DNA of 64,000 bases from Hexactinellida sp. DTS-2022 (lineage: Eukaryota; Porifera; Hexactinellida), in assembly GCA_028753945.1 (NCBI GenBank), contig JAPNXP010000004.1, positions 4,836,001 through 4,900,000 on the forward strand. Direction: 5' to 3'. Below, one piece after another: positions 1 through 12,000 of the stretch (the stretch's first letter is position 1; each line of letters starts with the position of its first letter). Both the position numbers and the translations under genes were made by a program. The notes under the pieces were generated by a model. It saw only the letters and a list, made by a program, of their open reading frames with translations. It had not been told where the DNA came from and made no database searches.

Positions 1-209
1 ACTCAGATTAAACACCAAAGGAAATTAGAACATAATAGATTATGAAAATTGAAAGTATTCTTATTAAATTCTCCTAATTTCCCTTTTTTCATTACATAAC
101 TAATTATATTATTAATATGTAATTTGATAAAAATGATTTAACTATTCTACGAAAGTATACATTTCATTTCCTGGCTGTATAACTTTTATTATAATACGTA
201 TCAGTAAAC

Positions 210-588
210 CAGCGATTCCCAACCTTTTTCAACCGTGGACCCCCTCCCATTGACCGTAATACAAAATTTGAGATATCGTGGACCCAGGGGTTTATCTAGG
301 ATTTTCTTGGCCGGCACTTTTTTAAAGTTAATTTTTATTGTACCCTAAAGGAGTCAGTCGGCCATAAAACATAATCGGTATCATTCAATGATGAGGTATT
401 ATTGAAGGAGGTAAAATATTTACGATATCCAAACAGGGATTTATCCAGGAATTTCTATGGGAGTATGGCCAGAAAATCTTGACAGAGACCTGGCACCAAA
501 TTAACTGCCAACCCGCACCTAAATGGAATCACATTTCAAGCACTTTTGCACCTCAACCGATGCTTGGACCCCAGATTGGGAATCACTG
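210..588. mobile_element. hAT-like non-autonomous element
   Basis: The left end reads CAGCGATTCCCAACC and the right end GATTGGGAATCACTG, an inverted repeat of a kind typical of hAT/Charlie elements. The flanks cagtaaac (202-209) and aagtaaat (589-596) agree at 6 of 8 positions, as expected for an aged 8-bp target duplication. There is no coding capacity. Confidence 0.7.
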
Positions 589-593
589 AAGTA

Positions 594-741
594 AATGCGA
601 ACACCAGGGGAACATTTAAAACGTGTTCGTATTATCCGGAATCATACATACCTTTGTATAGGCGAGGGAATTAAATCGTGTATTTCTTAACTCATATTTC
701 GCCTTATCAGTGTTCGTATTAACGAGAGTCTCATAGTATAT
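594..741. mobile_element. Degraded pogo/Tigger-like MITE, 'tacgaaca' family
   Basis: This copy starts tgcgaacaccagggg and ends ttcgtattaacgagagtct. The same arrangement recurs near 4807, 18599, 20025, 47210, 53776, 56921 and 60951. The outermost CAGT/TA ends are eroded here. Confidence 0.6.
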
Positions 742-1130
742 TTTTCTGAGATTTGGGGATTTTTGATTGGGATTCCATTTTCAGCTTGAAAAACATTTGA
801 CAAAGAATATAAAATTATGTAATCTTACAAATTAGCTAAGTTTGAGCTGAGGAACGACAAAACGAAATTAAATTAAATAATTTTGTAATCACACACATGT
901 GTATAGGGAGATATATAATATTTCCGATAAATAATTCTACAACGTAATCTTGCTAAAAGAGTATAAAGCAATAATATATTAAACTAAACTATTGTCCCTC
1001 GATCATTACCCCAAATGAGTTACTGCACGCAGTTAATCAGTAGTCACAACAGAGCATATTTCTACTATACCCCATTCAAGTTGAAAGAGAATGTGATATC
1101 TATAGTTAGATGATGTAATTAATCTATAGA
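742..1130. other. AT-rich upstream region of the MyD88-like gene
   Basis: No coding potential or clear repeat is visible. The segment probably holds upstream regulatory sequence of the gene starting at 1205, but I recognise no specific factor site. Confidence 0.4.
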
Positions 1131-1134
1131 GTAG

Positions 1135-1144
1135 TATATATAAG
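1135..1144 (+). promoter_or_regulatory. TATA box of the MyD88-like gene
   Basis: The sequence tatatataag lies 60-70 bases upstream of the ATG at 1205, which places transcription start near 1165-1175 and leaves a short leader of 30-40 bases. Assignment is by motif and position only. Confidence 0.5.
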
Positions 1145-1204
1145 CTTGTTCTTATATATATTTCAATAAAATCTACAATAACTAAGACAACTCAGTCAAA
1201 CAGA

Positions 1205-2638
1205 ATGTTAAGATCAGATATGCCATATCAACAGTTTTCTGGGTACGTACAATTAAGGCCTGGATTGACTCCACAAGCCCAGCCTATGCCAACTTACAAT
1301 ACAATACCTCAAATGGGGAGTTTTCAACCTGCCAGGCCTCAATACACTTATTACAACCCAAGCTCAATTCGCATTCCTCTTCAACAACCACAAGCACCTA
1401 TTTCTAACCCACTCACGGGATACAGGGTACACTCGGATAATCGTATGTACAGACCACAACCGTCTTACAACGCATACAATGCAATGCCCTCTGTGGTTCC
1501 TTTTCAAAACAATCCACAACTTTGTCAACCCCCTACTGTGCCCCCTCGTCTCCCCAAACAATTCCAAACAGAAATAAATCAACCGATGAGACCTAAGTTC
1601 GTACTAGAATCTCCGAAAGAAAATGTTCCCAACCAATTTTGCATACCTCCGAGTAAAATTAATTTTCCCACAATACCAGAGTATTCCAACAACAACCCAA
1701 TTTCCAATTGGTGTTTAGAGGATGATCACATCACTAGAATTCACGATGTACCTTTTACACGAGAGCACAAACTAATTGATATCCCCGAATTGATTGCTAT
1801 TCCCGTCAAACACCTACCAAGTGAAATATTTATGCATATTTGCACACGGCTAGACAATATGTCCCCTACAGGGGAAACAAGGAATGTAATAGATTTAGCA
1901 ACAAGGACTGGCTACCCAATAAGATCAATATCAAACACAGAATCTTTGTTACGAATGTGGAATCCGAAATTATCGGAACTGATTGAGAAACTTCAAGAAA
2001 TGGAATGCAAACAGTTGGTATCGGAAATAATTGAAAAACTAAAGAATAAACCGTTTCAAATATTTCGGCCTCAAAATGACATATACCCCAGGAATATCGA
2101 ATCCAGATTTCCAAACTATTCTTCTCTTTCGGTTAACAGGCTTGAAACACCACCTATTCCTATAAAATCGATTTCAAAAACAAATTCCAATTCCTCTCAA
2201 TCTTCTTCATTCTCTTCGAGTCCCCGGAGTTTATCTCCGGAAATATTCGAGAAAAGAGAGATCTACGTTTCGTACCACGAAGATGATGCTGAGATCGGAG
2301 AGGAAATAGTTAGAAAAGTCAGGGAATTAGGCTTAACTGTGGCCTGTAATGATGACATACTACCTGGCTGTAGTCAGTTAGAGGGAGCGAATATGTTTCT
2401 AATGAACTGCAAGAGAGTTATCGGCGTTCTAAGTAATAAATATGTTGATGACGATGCAATTCCCAAGTACGAAGGCTTAGCTGGTATTCATAAATCACCG
2501 ACTGGGAAAAAACGGACATTTATTCCAATTCAAGTCGAAAGGACAGATAATTTACCAACTTATTTCGCGAATATCAAACCTATCAAATGGTCTTCTGCGA
2601 ATAAATGGGAATTACTTAAATTATCATTAACTAAATAA
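1205..2638 (+). CDS. MYD88: MyD88-like adaptor: Pro/Gln-rich N-terminus, Death domain, TIR domain
   Basis: Single-exon gene of 477 residues, longer than vertebrate MyD88 (about 296). Residues 1-180 are low-complexity and rich in P, Q, N and Y, and absent from standard MyD88. Residues about 185-285 look like a Death domain, with the typical last helices (SELIEKLQEMECKQLVSEI). A serine-rich linker follows at 325-345. Residues 350-475 are a TIR domain: box 1 REIYVSYHEDD, box 2 DDILPG, the following NCKRVIGVLSNKYVDD, and box 3-like KRTFIPIQ, in the order and spacing of MyD88. In animals MyD88 links Toll/IL-1 receptors to IRAK kinases through TIR-TIR and Death-Death contacts. No membrane segment is present, so the protein is cytosolic. 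The start is the first in-frame ATG after a TATA box. Lack of introns may mean a retrocopy. Another Death-TIR adaptor is the alternative. Confidence 0.82.
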   Translation: MLRSDMPYQQFSGYVQLRPGLTPQAQPMPTYNTIPQMGSFQPARPQYTYYNPSSIRIPLQQPQAPISNPLTGYRVHSDNRMYRPQPSYNAYNAMPSVVPFQNNPQLCQPPTVPPRLPKQFQTEINQPMRPKFVLESPKENVPNQFCIPPSKINFPTIPEYSNNNPISNWCLEDDHITRIHDVPFTREHKLIDIPELIAIPVKHLPSEIFMHICTRLDNMSPTGETRNVIDLATRTGYPIRSISNTESLLRMWNPKLSELIEKLQEMECKQLVSEIIEKLKNKPFQIFRPQNDIYPRNIESRFPNYSSLSVNRLETPPIPIKSISKTNSNSSQSSSFSSSPRSLSPEIFEKREIYVSYHEDDAEIGEEIVRKVRELGLTVACNDDILPGCSQLEGANMFLMNCKRVIGVLSNKYVDDDAIPKYEGLAGIHKSPTGKKRTFIPIQVERTDNLPTYFANIKPIKWSSANKWELLKLSLTK

Positions 2639-2639
2639 A
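2634..2639 (+). terminator. Possible AATAAA poly(A) signal overlapping the stop codon
   Basis: AATAAA spans the TAA stop of the MyD88-like gene. A second weaker candidate, gataaa, lies near 2683. If the first is used, the 3' UTR would be only some 10-30 bases. Motif only. Confidence 0.25.
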
Positions 2640-3000
2640 TTGTATTTGTTGTTATATTTTCTGATTTTCAATTGTATTGCTCGATAAATAATTATTTTAA
2701 ATGGATCATTTCAATTATTACGAATAGTTCAATTCAGTTTAATATTTAACTGAGGTTATTATATTGTTTGTTATTAACAAAATAATATTTTGGGCAAAAA
2801 GTATCGTTTGATGAGAAAATCTTTTTAATCAAATTGTGATTTAAACCCCAGACTGATTAGTAACTAATAAATGATGCGAGTTGACTCAGGAAGGATTATT
2901 TTTAGCTATTTTGCTGAAAATAAAATTAAGCAAAAAATCTCGCTATCCGTAATTTAATTATAGGGATTGTTCTGCTATTAGTCTATTACAAAACATGTTA

Positions 3001-3258
3001 CAGTACACCCCTTTTTCATATAAATTTTGGGAAAAATCTTAAATATTCGTATATTACTATGGAATCATTAAAAAAGTCTCAAACATGTTTAGTTTTGATT
3101 AAAATGGTTTGGACAAGTTTGGTTCGGATAATAATCGGGGTCTCATATTATAGATGCCTATAGAAAATGTAATACTTCACTAATCCGAAGGAATTCACTA
3201 ATTGAAACAGATTTTTTTGAATCGGAACACCTCTGTTCGGATTAGCGAGGGTGTACTG
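3001..3258. mobile_element. TA-flanked MITE with CAGTACACCC termini
   Basis: It begins CAGTACACCCC directly after TA and ends GGGTGTACTG directly before TA. The subterminal stretches repeat a tcggat/aatccga motif, the layout expected of pogo/Tigger-like non-autonomous elements. The rest of the convergent intergenic space (2640-3703) shows nothing else. Confidence 0.75.
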
Positions 3259-3703
3259 TATTTCTTATGAAATATTAAAATTTCCTATTTGTTTGGGTAT
3301 CAAAACTTAGAGAATATATTCATCAAAACATCAAATTAATTAGACAATAGATATACATAAATAATATTAAATTAAAGTACTAATACCAAATAGATTAAGA
3401 AGTAAATAGTAGAACCTCTAGAGTTGAAGTGAATTGTATCTCATTGAGGCTGAACGGGGTTTAATACTTAAAAATTGAGATACGTGTTTGTGCTTGGTGT
3501 GTTGTGTGTTCTAGCCAATCTATAACAATTGGAATAATGCGGTATTTACTGAAGCAGGTTATACAATTAATTGCGAAGAGCTGGCTAGCAAGTGATAAGT
3601 CAAGGCAACTTTCTCTCTGATATTATAGCTTAATATACAAATACAAATAGATCGGTCTGTAGTAGCATTAATGAGCTGCATGCGCGCGGTTACGTCACTG
3701 AAT

Positions 3704-4621
3704 CTACGAGTTATTGGACACGAGCAGAGGAGGGTTAATGGGTCTCAGTTTGGGGAGGTCCCGGAAGTCCAGCTCCACTTGGTCCGAGGGACCGAAGCCG
3801 TTGCAACGAGGCCGCTTAATGGGTCGCAATTGGGGCATGTCCCTCTCGGCACTGAGTAAACAGCGGAGGGGGGGCGGCCCGTTGTAATACTTTTTGTGAG
3901 AAAGTGTGTGTTTCTCCATAGCAGCCAGTCTGGCCATAAGGCATTTTTCTCGGTCTTTTAAATTGAGAGGAGTGAGTTTAGGTAATTCTGAAATGTTAAC
4001 AAAGTCATCTGATATCTTCCCGTTTAAGAATTTGGTTTCTTTTGAAATTAGCTTTGTTGGGATTCTAATCACGAGCCCTTCTTCCTCCGCTTGTTTCTGT
4101 CCGGTACTGGGGTCCGACACCAGCGGCCGAGGCGTCTCTACAACCTGAGTCTCTTTAAGAGGCGCCGTTTCAGTTTGACATTCCGCGGAAGACATCGTAG
4201 CAACCACCTCTGTCTGTAGTTCCAGTACCGTGTCCATCTCGGGTCTGGAGTTGTCCCAAGTATCGTCCCCATCAGTCTGCATGAAGGTGCTCACTGCGTT
4301 AGGTTTCGCAGGCTTGGGCAGGGGGGTCTGGGGGGCCTGGGGAGGCGGGCTGGTGGAACAGCTGGCTGTCTGCTTCTCCGCGGGCGGGGGGGTCGTGCCC
4401 GCGGTTATTGTCGCGACCCTAGGTGAGAGAGTTGGTTCTGAGAACGTGAAGCTGTCCTGTCGCTGGATGGGCGGGGTGGGGCCCGGGATGTGGAGCGTCG
4501 GGTTTAGCAGAGCTATGTTTGTGTCCAGAGGCGTGCCCTGCAGGTTGGGGGTGCTGAACTCAGAGAAGGTGCGGCCCAGGGAGCTCTGCTCGCTGTCCAG
4601 GATAAGGTTAGCCGGCGGCAC
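3704..4621 (-). CDS. BCL9: BCL9-like exon 15 (C-terminal, 305 residues plus stop)
   Basis: The acceptor reads cccag before GTGCCGCC. It joins exon 14 in phase 0 (TQQL then VPPANL). The exon carries the candidate HD2 and ends with two repeats of the form LPxLRPIxxP (around 1746-1780), PQLRPIKRP and PKLRPINPP, of unknown role. It is much richer in G+C than the surrounding introns. Confidence 0.8.
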   Translation of the reverse strand: MPPANLILDSEQSSLGRTFSEFSTPNLQGTPLDTNIALLNPTLHIPGPTPPIQRQDSFTFSEPTLSPRVATITAGTTPPPAEKQTASCSTSPPPQAPQTPLPKPAKPNAVSTFMQTDGDDTWDNSRPEMDTVLELQTEVVATMSSAECQTETAPLKETQVVETPRPLVSDPSTGQKQAEEEGLVIRIPTKLISKETKFLNGKISDDFVNISELPKLTPLNLKDREKCLMARLAAMEKHTLSHKKYYNGPPPLRCLLSAERDMPQLRPIKRPRCNGFGPSDQVELDFRDLPKLRPINPPLLVSNNS

Positions 4622-6032
4622 CTGGGTACAACGTGGAATTAATTACAGTTATTGGACGATATATAGTATAATCTCGATATAACGAAGTGATTGGGACCTG
4701 TAAATTCCTTCGTTAGATCCGGATATTTGTTATAAGCGGATAACAATTAATGCATTTAGTGCTCTGGGAGAAAACATCCATTTCGTTATAACGGGAGTTT
4801 ACTGTACAGTAAAATTTCGTGACTACGAACACAGATAATGCGAAATATCGGTTAAAGCAGCGATTCCCAACCGATTTGAACCCTTGACTCCCTATAGCAA
4901 ATAATAATGTGGACCCCTCACATTGCCCGTAATAAAAATTTAGAGGAGTACAAGGTTCAATTCCTCTATTCTATATAAATGCATGCAAGTGACTCCGGAT
5001 AATACGAACCATTGGTATTCCTACTAACGAGAGTCTACTGCATTAACTCACCAGTTGCTGTGTAAGGCCATTGAACTGCATATTATCTTCGCTAACATAC
5101 GCAGGCCCAATCTGCCGGTTTATAAGTGCCGGCATCGGATATCCCATTTCCTGCGGTTGCGCATCGCGCCTGGGTGTTGAAATCCGCGCGTAGCCCCCTG
5201 CATTGCTGGGGTAGAACTGTCCCGTGTTTGGAGTGGGAATTGTGTCCGTGTAGCGAACAGCTGACGTGGGTATGTCCGGGGTGGCAAGCTCCGGTATGTA
5301 GAGAGGGCTGGAGCCCTTGTACTGAGTCTGGTCTATGCCGGCGTGTAACACGATGTCTCTATGATGCGGCATTGAATAGCTAGTGATAGGTGGGGTAGTT
5401 TGGTATGCCTGGCTCTTGTTAGGATAGAAATACGGAACTCCCATTTGAAACCTTGGGTTGTACAACCCAGTGTTAGAGTCCATGCTGTCTTTCCTAGTAA
5501 CATTTGGTAGCATTCCAATCTCCCCGGGCGGTAGCTCTGAGAGGGGTGTCTTGACCCCACAGCTGGAGCGGCGGGTGTCCGGGGTCCGGTAGGGGGCCGC
5601 TATGGCCTCGTGCAGGGAGGAGGGCTGCTGAGAGGGGGTGGAGCAGTGGATGGGGGGCGTGGTGGCGTGATGGGGGGTATGGGATGGAGAGGGGAAGTGA
5701 GAGAGAGAGAGAGGTTTCCCTTGTTGTTGTTGTTGTTGTTGTTGTTGTTGGTGCTTTTGTTGTTGGTGTTCTTGTTGATTCTGCAGTTGTTGTTGCATCT
5801 GTTGTTGGTGTTGGTGTTGTTGTTGTTGGTGCTTTTGTTGTTGGTGTTCTTGTTGATTCTGCAGTTGTTGTTGCATCTGTTGTTGGTGTTGGTGTTGTTG
5901 TTGTTGTTGTTGCTCGTGTTGGTGTTGTTGTTGTTGTTGCTCGTGTTGTTGTAGTAGGTGTTGGTGTTGTTGTTGTTGTTGTTGTTGCTCTTGTTGTTTT
6001 TTCAGTTGTTGTTGCTCTTGTTGCTTTTGCAG

Positions 6033-6070
<38 letters not shown>

Positions 6071-9000
6071 CCAAGTTGAACTGGGCGTGCTGTGAGGGGA
6101 ATGAGTAGGGCCTACCGTCCAGAGGAGTGGGCAGGTTTGAGTGCGGCTGCTCCGAGACTTGGAAGTGTCCAGCGTAGCTCGAGTCGTTAGAATTGGGTCC
6201 GGTGGGAATAGTGTTGTTCGGCGTGCTCTTGGCAGAAGGGTTGGTGGAGCTAGCTGGGTGGTTGGGGGGCGTGTTGCGATAAGGGGAGTCCCAATCGGGA
6301 CGAGGTGTCATCATGTTAGGCAGGGAGAGAGGCGGCCTAGCCTGCAGCTGTAGGTCCAGGAGAGGAGAGATGGAAGGGCTCTCGGGCATGAGAGAGTTCT
6401 GGGCACTGTTGATCCCTTTGAGGACGTTATCGAACTGAGGGGAGGTGTGGAGGTCGGGCCGGGGGTGTGTCTCTTCTTCGTCGTCCGCCAGACGGGGGGG
6501 GCGGGGCGCACGCGGGGGCTGGTCGAAACTGTAGAAAGTCGTCTTGTCGTCATCACTCAGTTCCTGGATACAAGTATGTATAAAAGCGCATCCTTATATG
6601 TAGACGGTCTATAAAAGCCCATACAAATAAGCCAAAAATTGTAGACCGTCTATAAATTATGGAGACCAAAAGTCTATGGGTAATAATAATGTATATGTAA
6701 GAAAACCTGGTCTAGAAATAGACGGTCTACATATAAGTTATATCGTAAGGAATTAAGAGGAATCAAAACATACTTTCCAGCTAATTGCTTATAACTTTTT
6801 ATAATAGTTTAATACGTCGCACATATTATCAAACTACGTATAACAAAAGGTTGTATCATATTATTGCTTACGGGTTCCATAAAGATATTTGTTATTTATT
6901 GAGTTTACAAATCGAACGATTCCTATTAAAAATCACTGACCAAGGTAATTTTTACATTAATATTCACCTTTGCGAAGTCGGGTTTTCTATTCAAAGGTGT
7001 TGTCGATATCGATGTAGAAAGCCCATAAAGTAAATACACTAGAAATTGTAAATTAATTTGGGCAGATGGCTTGTCCCAATTTTGGTATTATACAATTTGA
7101 AAATACGTATAAAATTGTCATCTAATTAAGCAGGATATCAAATGACATTTAAATTAATTACTATAAACTGATATAGCAGATATACGTACAAAACTATGGA
7201 ATCATAACAATAATACCATATTCATTGTTGACGGCCAATGATTCTCGCACTATTTTGAGAAATATTCTACTAACAACTTTTTGTCTAAAAATGGTAGAAT
7301 TTTTGCTAAACAGGTAGAGATTTTAAAGGAAATAGCGGACATAAACATTTATAAATTATGATAACTATAACTATCATTAAAATTAGATTTATTTAGTTTC
7401 AAATTAACAAAATAATGTATAATAATCAATTCTTGTTCCTTAGTATAATTCTGGGAAATTAAAATAGATGATACCAATCAATTCTATTAAAATGATAACA
7501 ACCTATTAGCAAATTTGTTTTAACCAATGTATTAATCTACTATTTCAATTATTATAGTGTTAACAGTGATTAATCCAATTAAAAATTCCAATAAAATTCT
7601 CTTAAAAATTTAGTGCTATTTTCAGGCTTGAAATATGAATTATAAACTCAGTGATTATTAAAAAATTAGATTAGAGCAGTGGTTTCCAACCTGGGGTCCA
7701 CAGAATGTATACTATTTACTATAAGGGGTCCACAGTAGAAAAAGGTTGGGAATCACTGGATAGAGTGTAAGCTAGAAAAATTAGTGCCGCAAACGAGTTT
7801 ACTATTGCCAAAAGAGTGTGCATTTACACTCTAATATGCCTTAAATTATCCCAACTTGTATGAAGTCTGGTCCCAATGAGTTTGAATAATCGAGGTTAAA
7901 AGCAAGTGGCCTAACTGTAATAATTACTTTTCAGGGCTTGCCCTGTTCAACAAACATCATAATAAAGGTAATATACTCATTGAAAAGGGACCGTTAAAGG
8001 TTAGGGTGGTTAACCAATGTGTGACAGACCATCCTTTTTGTATTACAAACATGTCAAAATGCCTACATAGGGAGGGAGGTATAAACACTGGCATACTTAC
8101 CTTATCCGACATTCCATTTGGCTCCACTTCATCATCAGCGTCGTCATGCATTTGCATATGCTTCATAACCAAGCCAGCGCCCGGGGTTTTGGGACAGAAA
8201 TCCATTTTCCCGAAGTCTTCCGAGGTATCCGTGTCTCTCCCAGGAGTTGAGTTCATCTGCGACTTTCCTCGGTACGGCCTCTGAACTGGCCTCGAGGCTT
8301 CGTCGTCCGAATCTTCATCGGAAATATCCATTTTCTTACCAGGGGGGGGTCCAGGCGTTTTGGGTATCATTTGTTGTGGACTCATTAGTTCCTGTGTCTC
8401 GCTGGAGGCGTCTGAGTTGTCCTGCGGTTCTTCACACCTCTCGGTCGGCTGGGTAGGGACCGGTTTGTGAATGGCAGGGGAGGGGACAGGGGACTCCGGG
8501 TCCGAGGATTCTGTGTCTTCGTCGGAAGAGGAGCTGCTCTCACTGGTGGAGGTGTCAACAGCCGCGATAGACTTTTCCGCGATCTGAGAAAGAGAAAGAG
8601 AGATATTAGTTACATTCCCTAATAAGTGTTTTTAAGGATTTGATTAGAGTGTAATCCCAGGTAATTAGAGAATAAATTAGAGTACGTGTGAATGTAGCAA
8701 ACGGCCTAAACAAGTGCATAATTTACACTCAAATTTGCCTTAAAACCCAGTCCCTGATTGCTATATTGCCAATGGGAAGGAAACTTGCATATTGAGGTGG
8801 TATTAACGAGGGTTTATTTCCGATGTAAGTTGTGTACTAAGCAATTCCACTCATTCAAATATAATACCGTTTACTTAACTACATTCATATTCAATATATA
8901 ATATATTACAAGTATAAGCGAGTTCGGTAAGTCCTAATGCAATATGTTAAAACGCCCGTAGCGCGGAACGAACAGCTGTAGGTTATTGATACAATCGAGA

Positions 9001-12000
9001 TAACTGTCCAAACGTTTTCCCCTATACCAATAATTACACATTCTGTGGACCCCTCCCATTGTCCGTAATACAAATTTTGAGATATTGTAGACCCCAGGTT
9101 GGGCACCACTGGTCTAACGTAACTAATATTATGAATTTGTACCTTTTTCCCTGACACATTAGCGGTGCTCCCGTTCTGCCCCGGAGACTTCGTTCTCTTC
9201 TCCAGATTCTGTCTCCGCTCCGTGGAGAGTTTCAGGTGTGAGAGGGAGGGCTGGTGCTTCTGATGGTACTCCACAATAGTTCTCACCTCGCCCCGACTCA
9301 CGGCAGCCGCTGCCTTGTTAGCCAGCTCTGTTGTGAACACGTAGGCTACTCTGGGGTGCTCGGGTCCGCTGGGGGGCGGCTTAACTCCTAGAGCGTAGGG
9401 AAATATAATTGTGGTACAAAAGATGGCTTGTTAGTACAGTAGATGTCGGATATAAGCACACCGGTTATAAGAACATATCGGGTATAAGCACACTATGTTG
9501 GAAAACGGTTGCCATATACCCTGATAATTTATGTCGGTTATAAGCACCTTAAGTGCAGTTCCCGAGGATGTGCTTATAACCGGCATCCACTATAGTTACA
9601 CATTGACTTAATTCCCCTCTTGGGTTCGCTAGGGGGCGGTTTACACCTAACAGCGTAGCAAAATATATTGTGATCAACGTTTGTTTTTTAAAGGATTTGC
9701 TTAGAGGGCCCTTACAACAATTAGAGGCCCTCACCCCAAATGTAAATCTATTAAATTTACTGCTGAAGTGGTAATGAATTTACTACTGCAGAAGAACTAT
9801 AAGCACATAACTATATGATTTTAAATGTTTACAAAGGAATGTCACGATTTCCACGTCTTCGAGAGAAAATTAGAGGCCCATGGAAAAATATTAGAGGGCC
9901 ATTTTGTGCCTCTAATTTAGCTTAAAAAATACTGATTTTGATACAAATTAATCTTAGAAATAATGTCAAATTTATATAAATAACTCATTATTAATTCCAG
10001 AAATTCTCCATCCTAAAATCCTAACATACCAAAGTTAACAGAACTAATTAATCTTAAGAAATAATGTCTAAGTATCAATGAATTAATAACTAACTATTAC
10101 TGTACCATAAAAGTTCTAGAACATTCCCTATTTAATATACTAAAGTTACAGTACAAATTTATCATATTAACTTGAGGTGCGTAGCACGACCGAGATCGAA
10201 GGGCTCGTATTTATTAAAACAGGTTCGTAAACAGTTAAATTAAAACCAATCTACCTTATTATAAGAAATTAACGCGCCATGAAATTAACGCGAATTCCTC
10301 CAAATCGCGTTAATTTCCTTCGCGATAAATTCATGGAGTGTTAATTTTATGGAGTGTTAATTTCCATGACCTTAATTTCCTGCTATTTAGCAAAATTCTA
10401 CAATGGATCGACAAACTTCCGAGCTACATATTTTCAGATGTGCAACTAGGTTGAAAGGATATACCATGTCTATCAAGTAGATTGGAAGCCTATTTGGGCA
10501 CAATAATAGTATTCAATCAGGAGATTAATAATCCTGAATTTTTTTAATAAAATTTCTCGCGATAACTCATGTATTTTAAAATGTTCAGCTCCAATTCGCG
10601 TTAATTTCATGGAGCGTTAATTTCCTATAATAAGGTATTCTTTGAAAATATAGTTGTTTTGTTAAAATATGATGACACTAATTTCAAAATATACATCCGT
10701 TTGGTAAAATTATAATTATTTTCCAAGAAAGTAATTATTCGTTGTCGATAAGGAACAATCAACTTTTTGTATTTTGAATTAATTAGTGAATTATTTAGAA
10801 TTATCTAATAAATGTAAATTACAGGGAAAGTCTATATTTAACTAGTTTAATTTAATATGTAATTAAATCACAGTTACCTAATACTGAAAGAAAGTGAAAA
10901 AATAGTTACATAATGCAGGGATTTTCTTAAAACTATTTAAAATACAAGCTGGTATCTTAGTAGAATATTATTACCAACGTGTAAATAAGAAATAAGTAAG
11001 TTCGCTCTATTAACAAAGTTGTCTAATAACAATACGTTCAGGTTAGAAATATAGTAAGGATAATAAACAGTTGAAAGGGCCTAAAATTAGCAAATAAAGA
11101 TGACAGCTTGTGGAGAAATAGGAAATACAAATAAAAATATAGGATATATCAGCCTTTTTAAATGTATTTGCAGGCACTAGCAAGGTCATATGTTACTATG
11201 AAAAATTCACTCTTACGAAAACAGGTTTGTAGCATTTTGAAAAAGTAAGTCAGCCTAGAAATAATGGTCTGGGGCTTTATTCACTAAACTACTTAAACTT
11301 AACCTAAACTAAGTAATACTTAGTTTTTGACTGAAAACTTAGTTGGTATTCGCAAAACTAAGTAATTATACTGAGTTTGTACTTACTTTTTACTTAGTAT
11401 TTGTCTCAATACTTAAGTTTTTTATGGATTTACTTAAGTAGATATAATCGAAAGGACTTAACTCACTAAATAATGGGATATAGTGAGCTCAGCTCTACTA
11501 GAGCTGAGCTCTATATAAGTAATTTCTATTGGAATACTACAAATATTTCAATGGAAATTACAGACTGTTAAACAATTAGTAAATAGGGGTACAGTGTATT
11601 GTCTTGTTGTTACTGTTATGAACTAAGGTAATCAGTTATGGTTTCTATATGCTAATAATTGGAAGCCCCTCCCATACAATATCCGTTCGATAATTCGAAA
11701 ATTCGGTAATTCGACCAAATGTATTTTTCCTTTAGTGTTCGCATTACGGAGCTGACTGTACCTGTGTTTGTTTGCGAGCCGCTAGCCTGCGGGGTTCGGT
11801 TAGAATTAGAGTTATTGGCTACGTTAGGCGTCTCGTCCGACTCATCGGAGCTGGATGTGGAGTCTGAGTCTGAGCTGTCGGAGCTGCTGCCCTCACTCGA
11901 CTCAGGAGCCGCTGTGCTCTGGATAGTCAACTGAGCGTCCTGTGGGAATATACGTACATTATATACAGATTAGTAGCAAGGAATTATCCAGGAGCGCGAG

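Noticed and set aside
5610-6079. Plus-strand leucine- or valine-rich frames opposite the polyQ exon
   Set aside because: They are antisense readings of CAA/CAG repeats; the minus frame has valid splice sites and matches flanking exons.
9549-9734. Minus-strand frame of 61 codons overlapping a MITE
   Set aside because: It runs through a repeat end and shows no similarity or splice logic.
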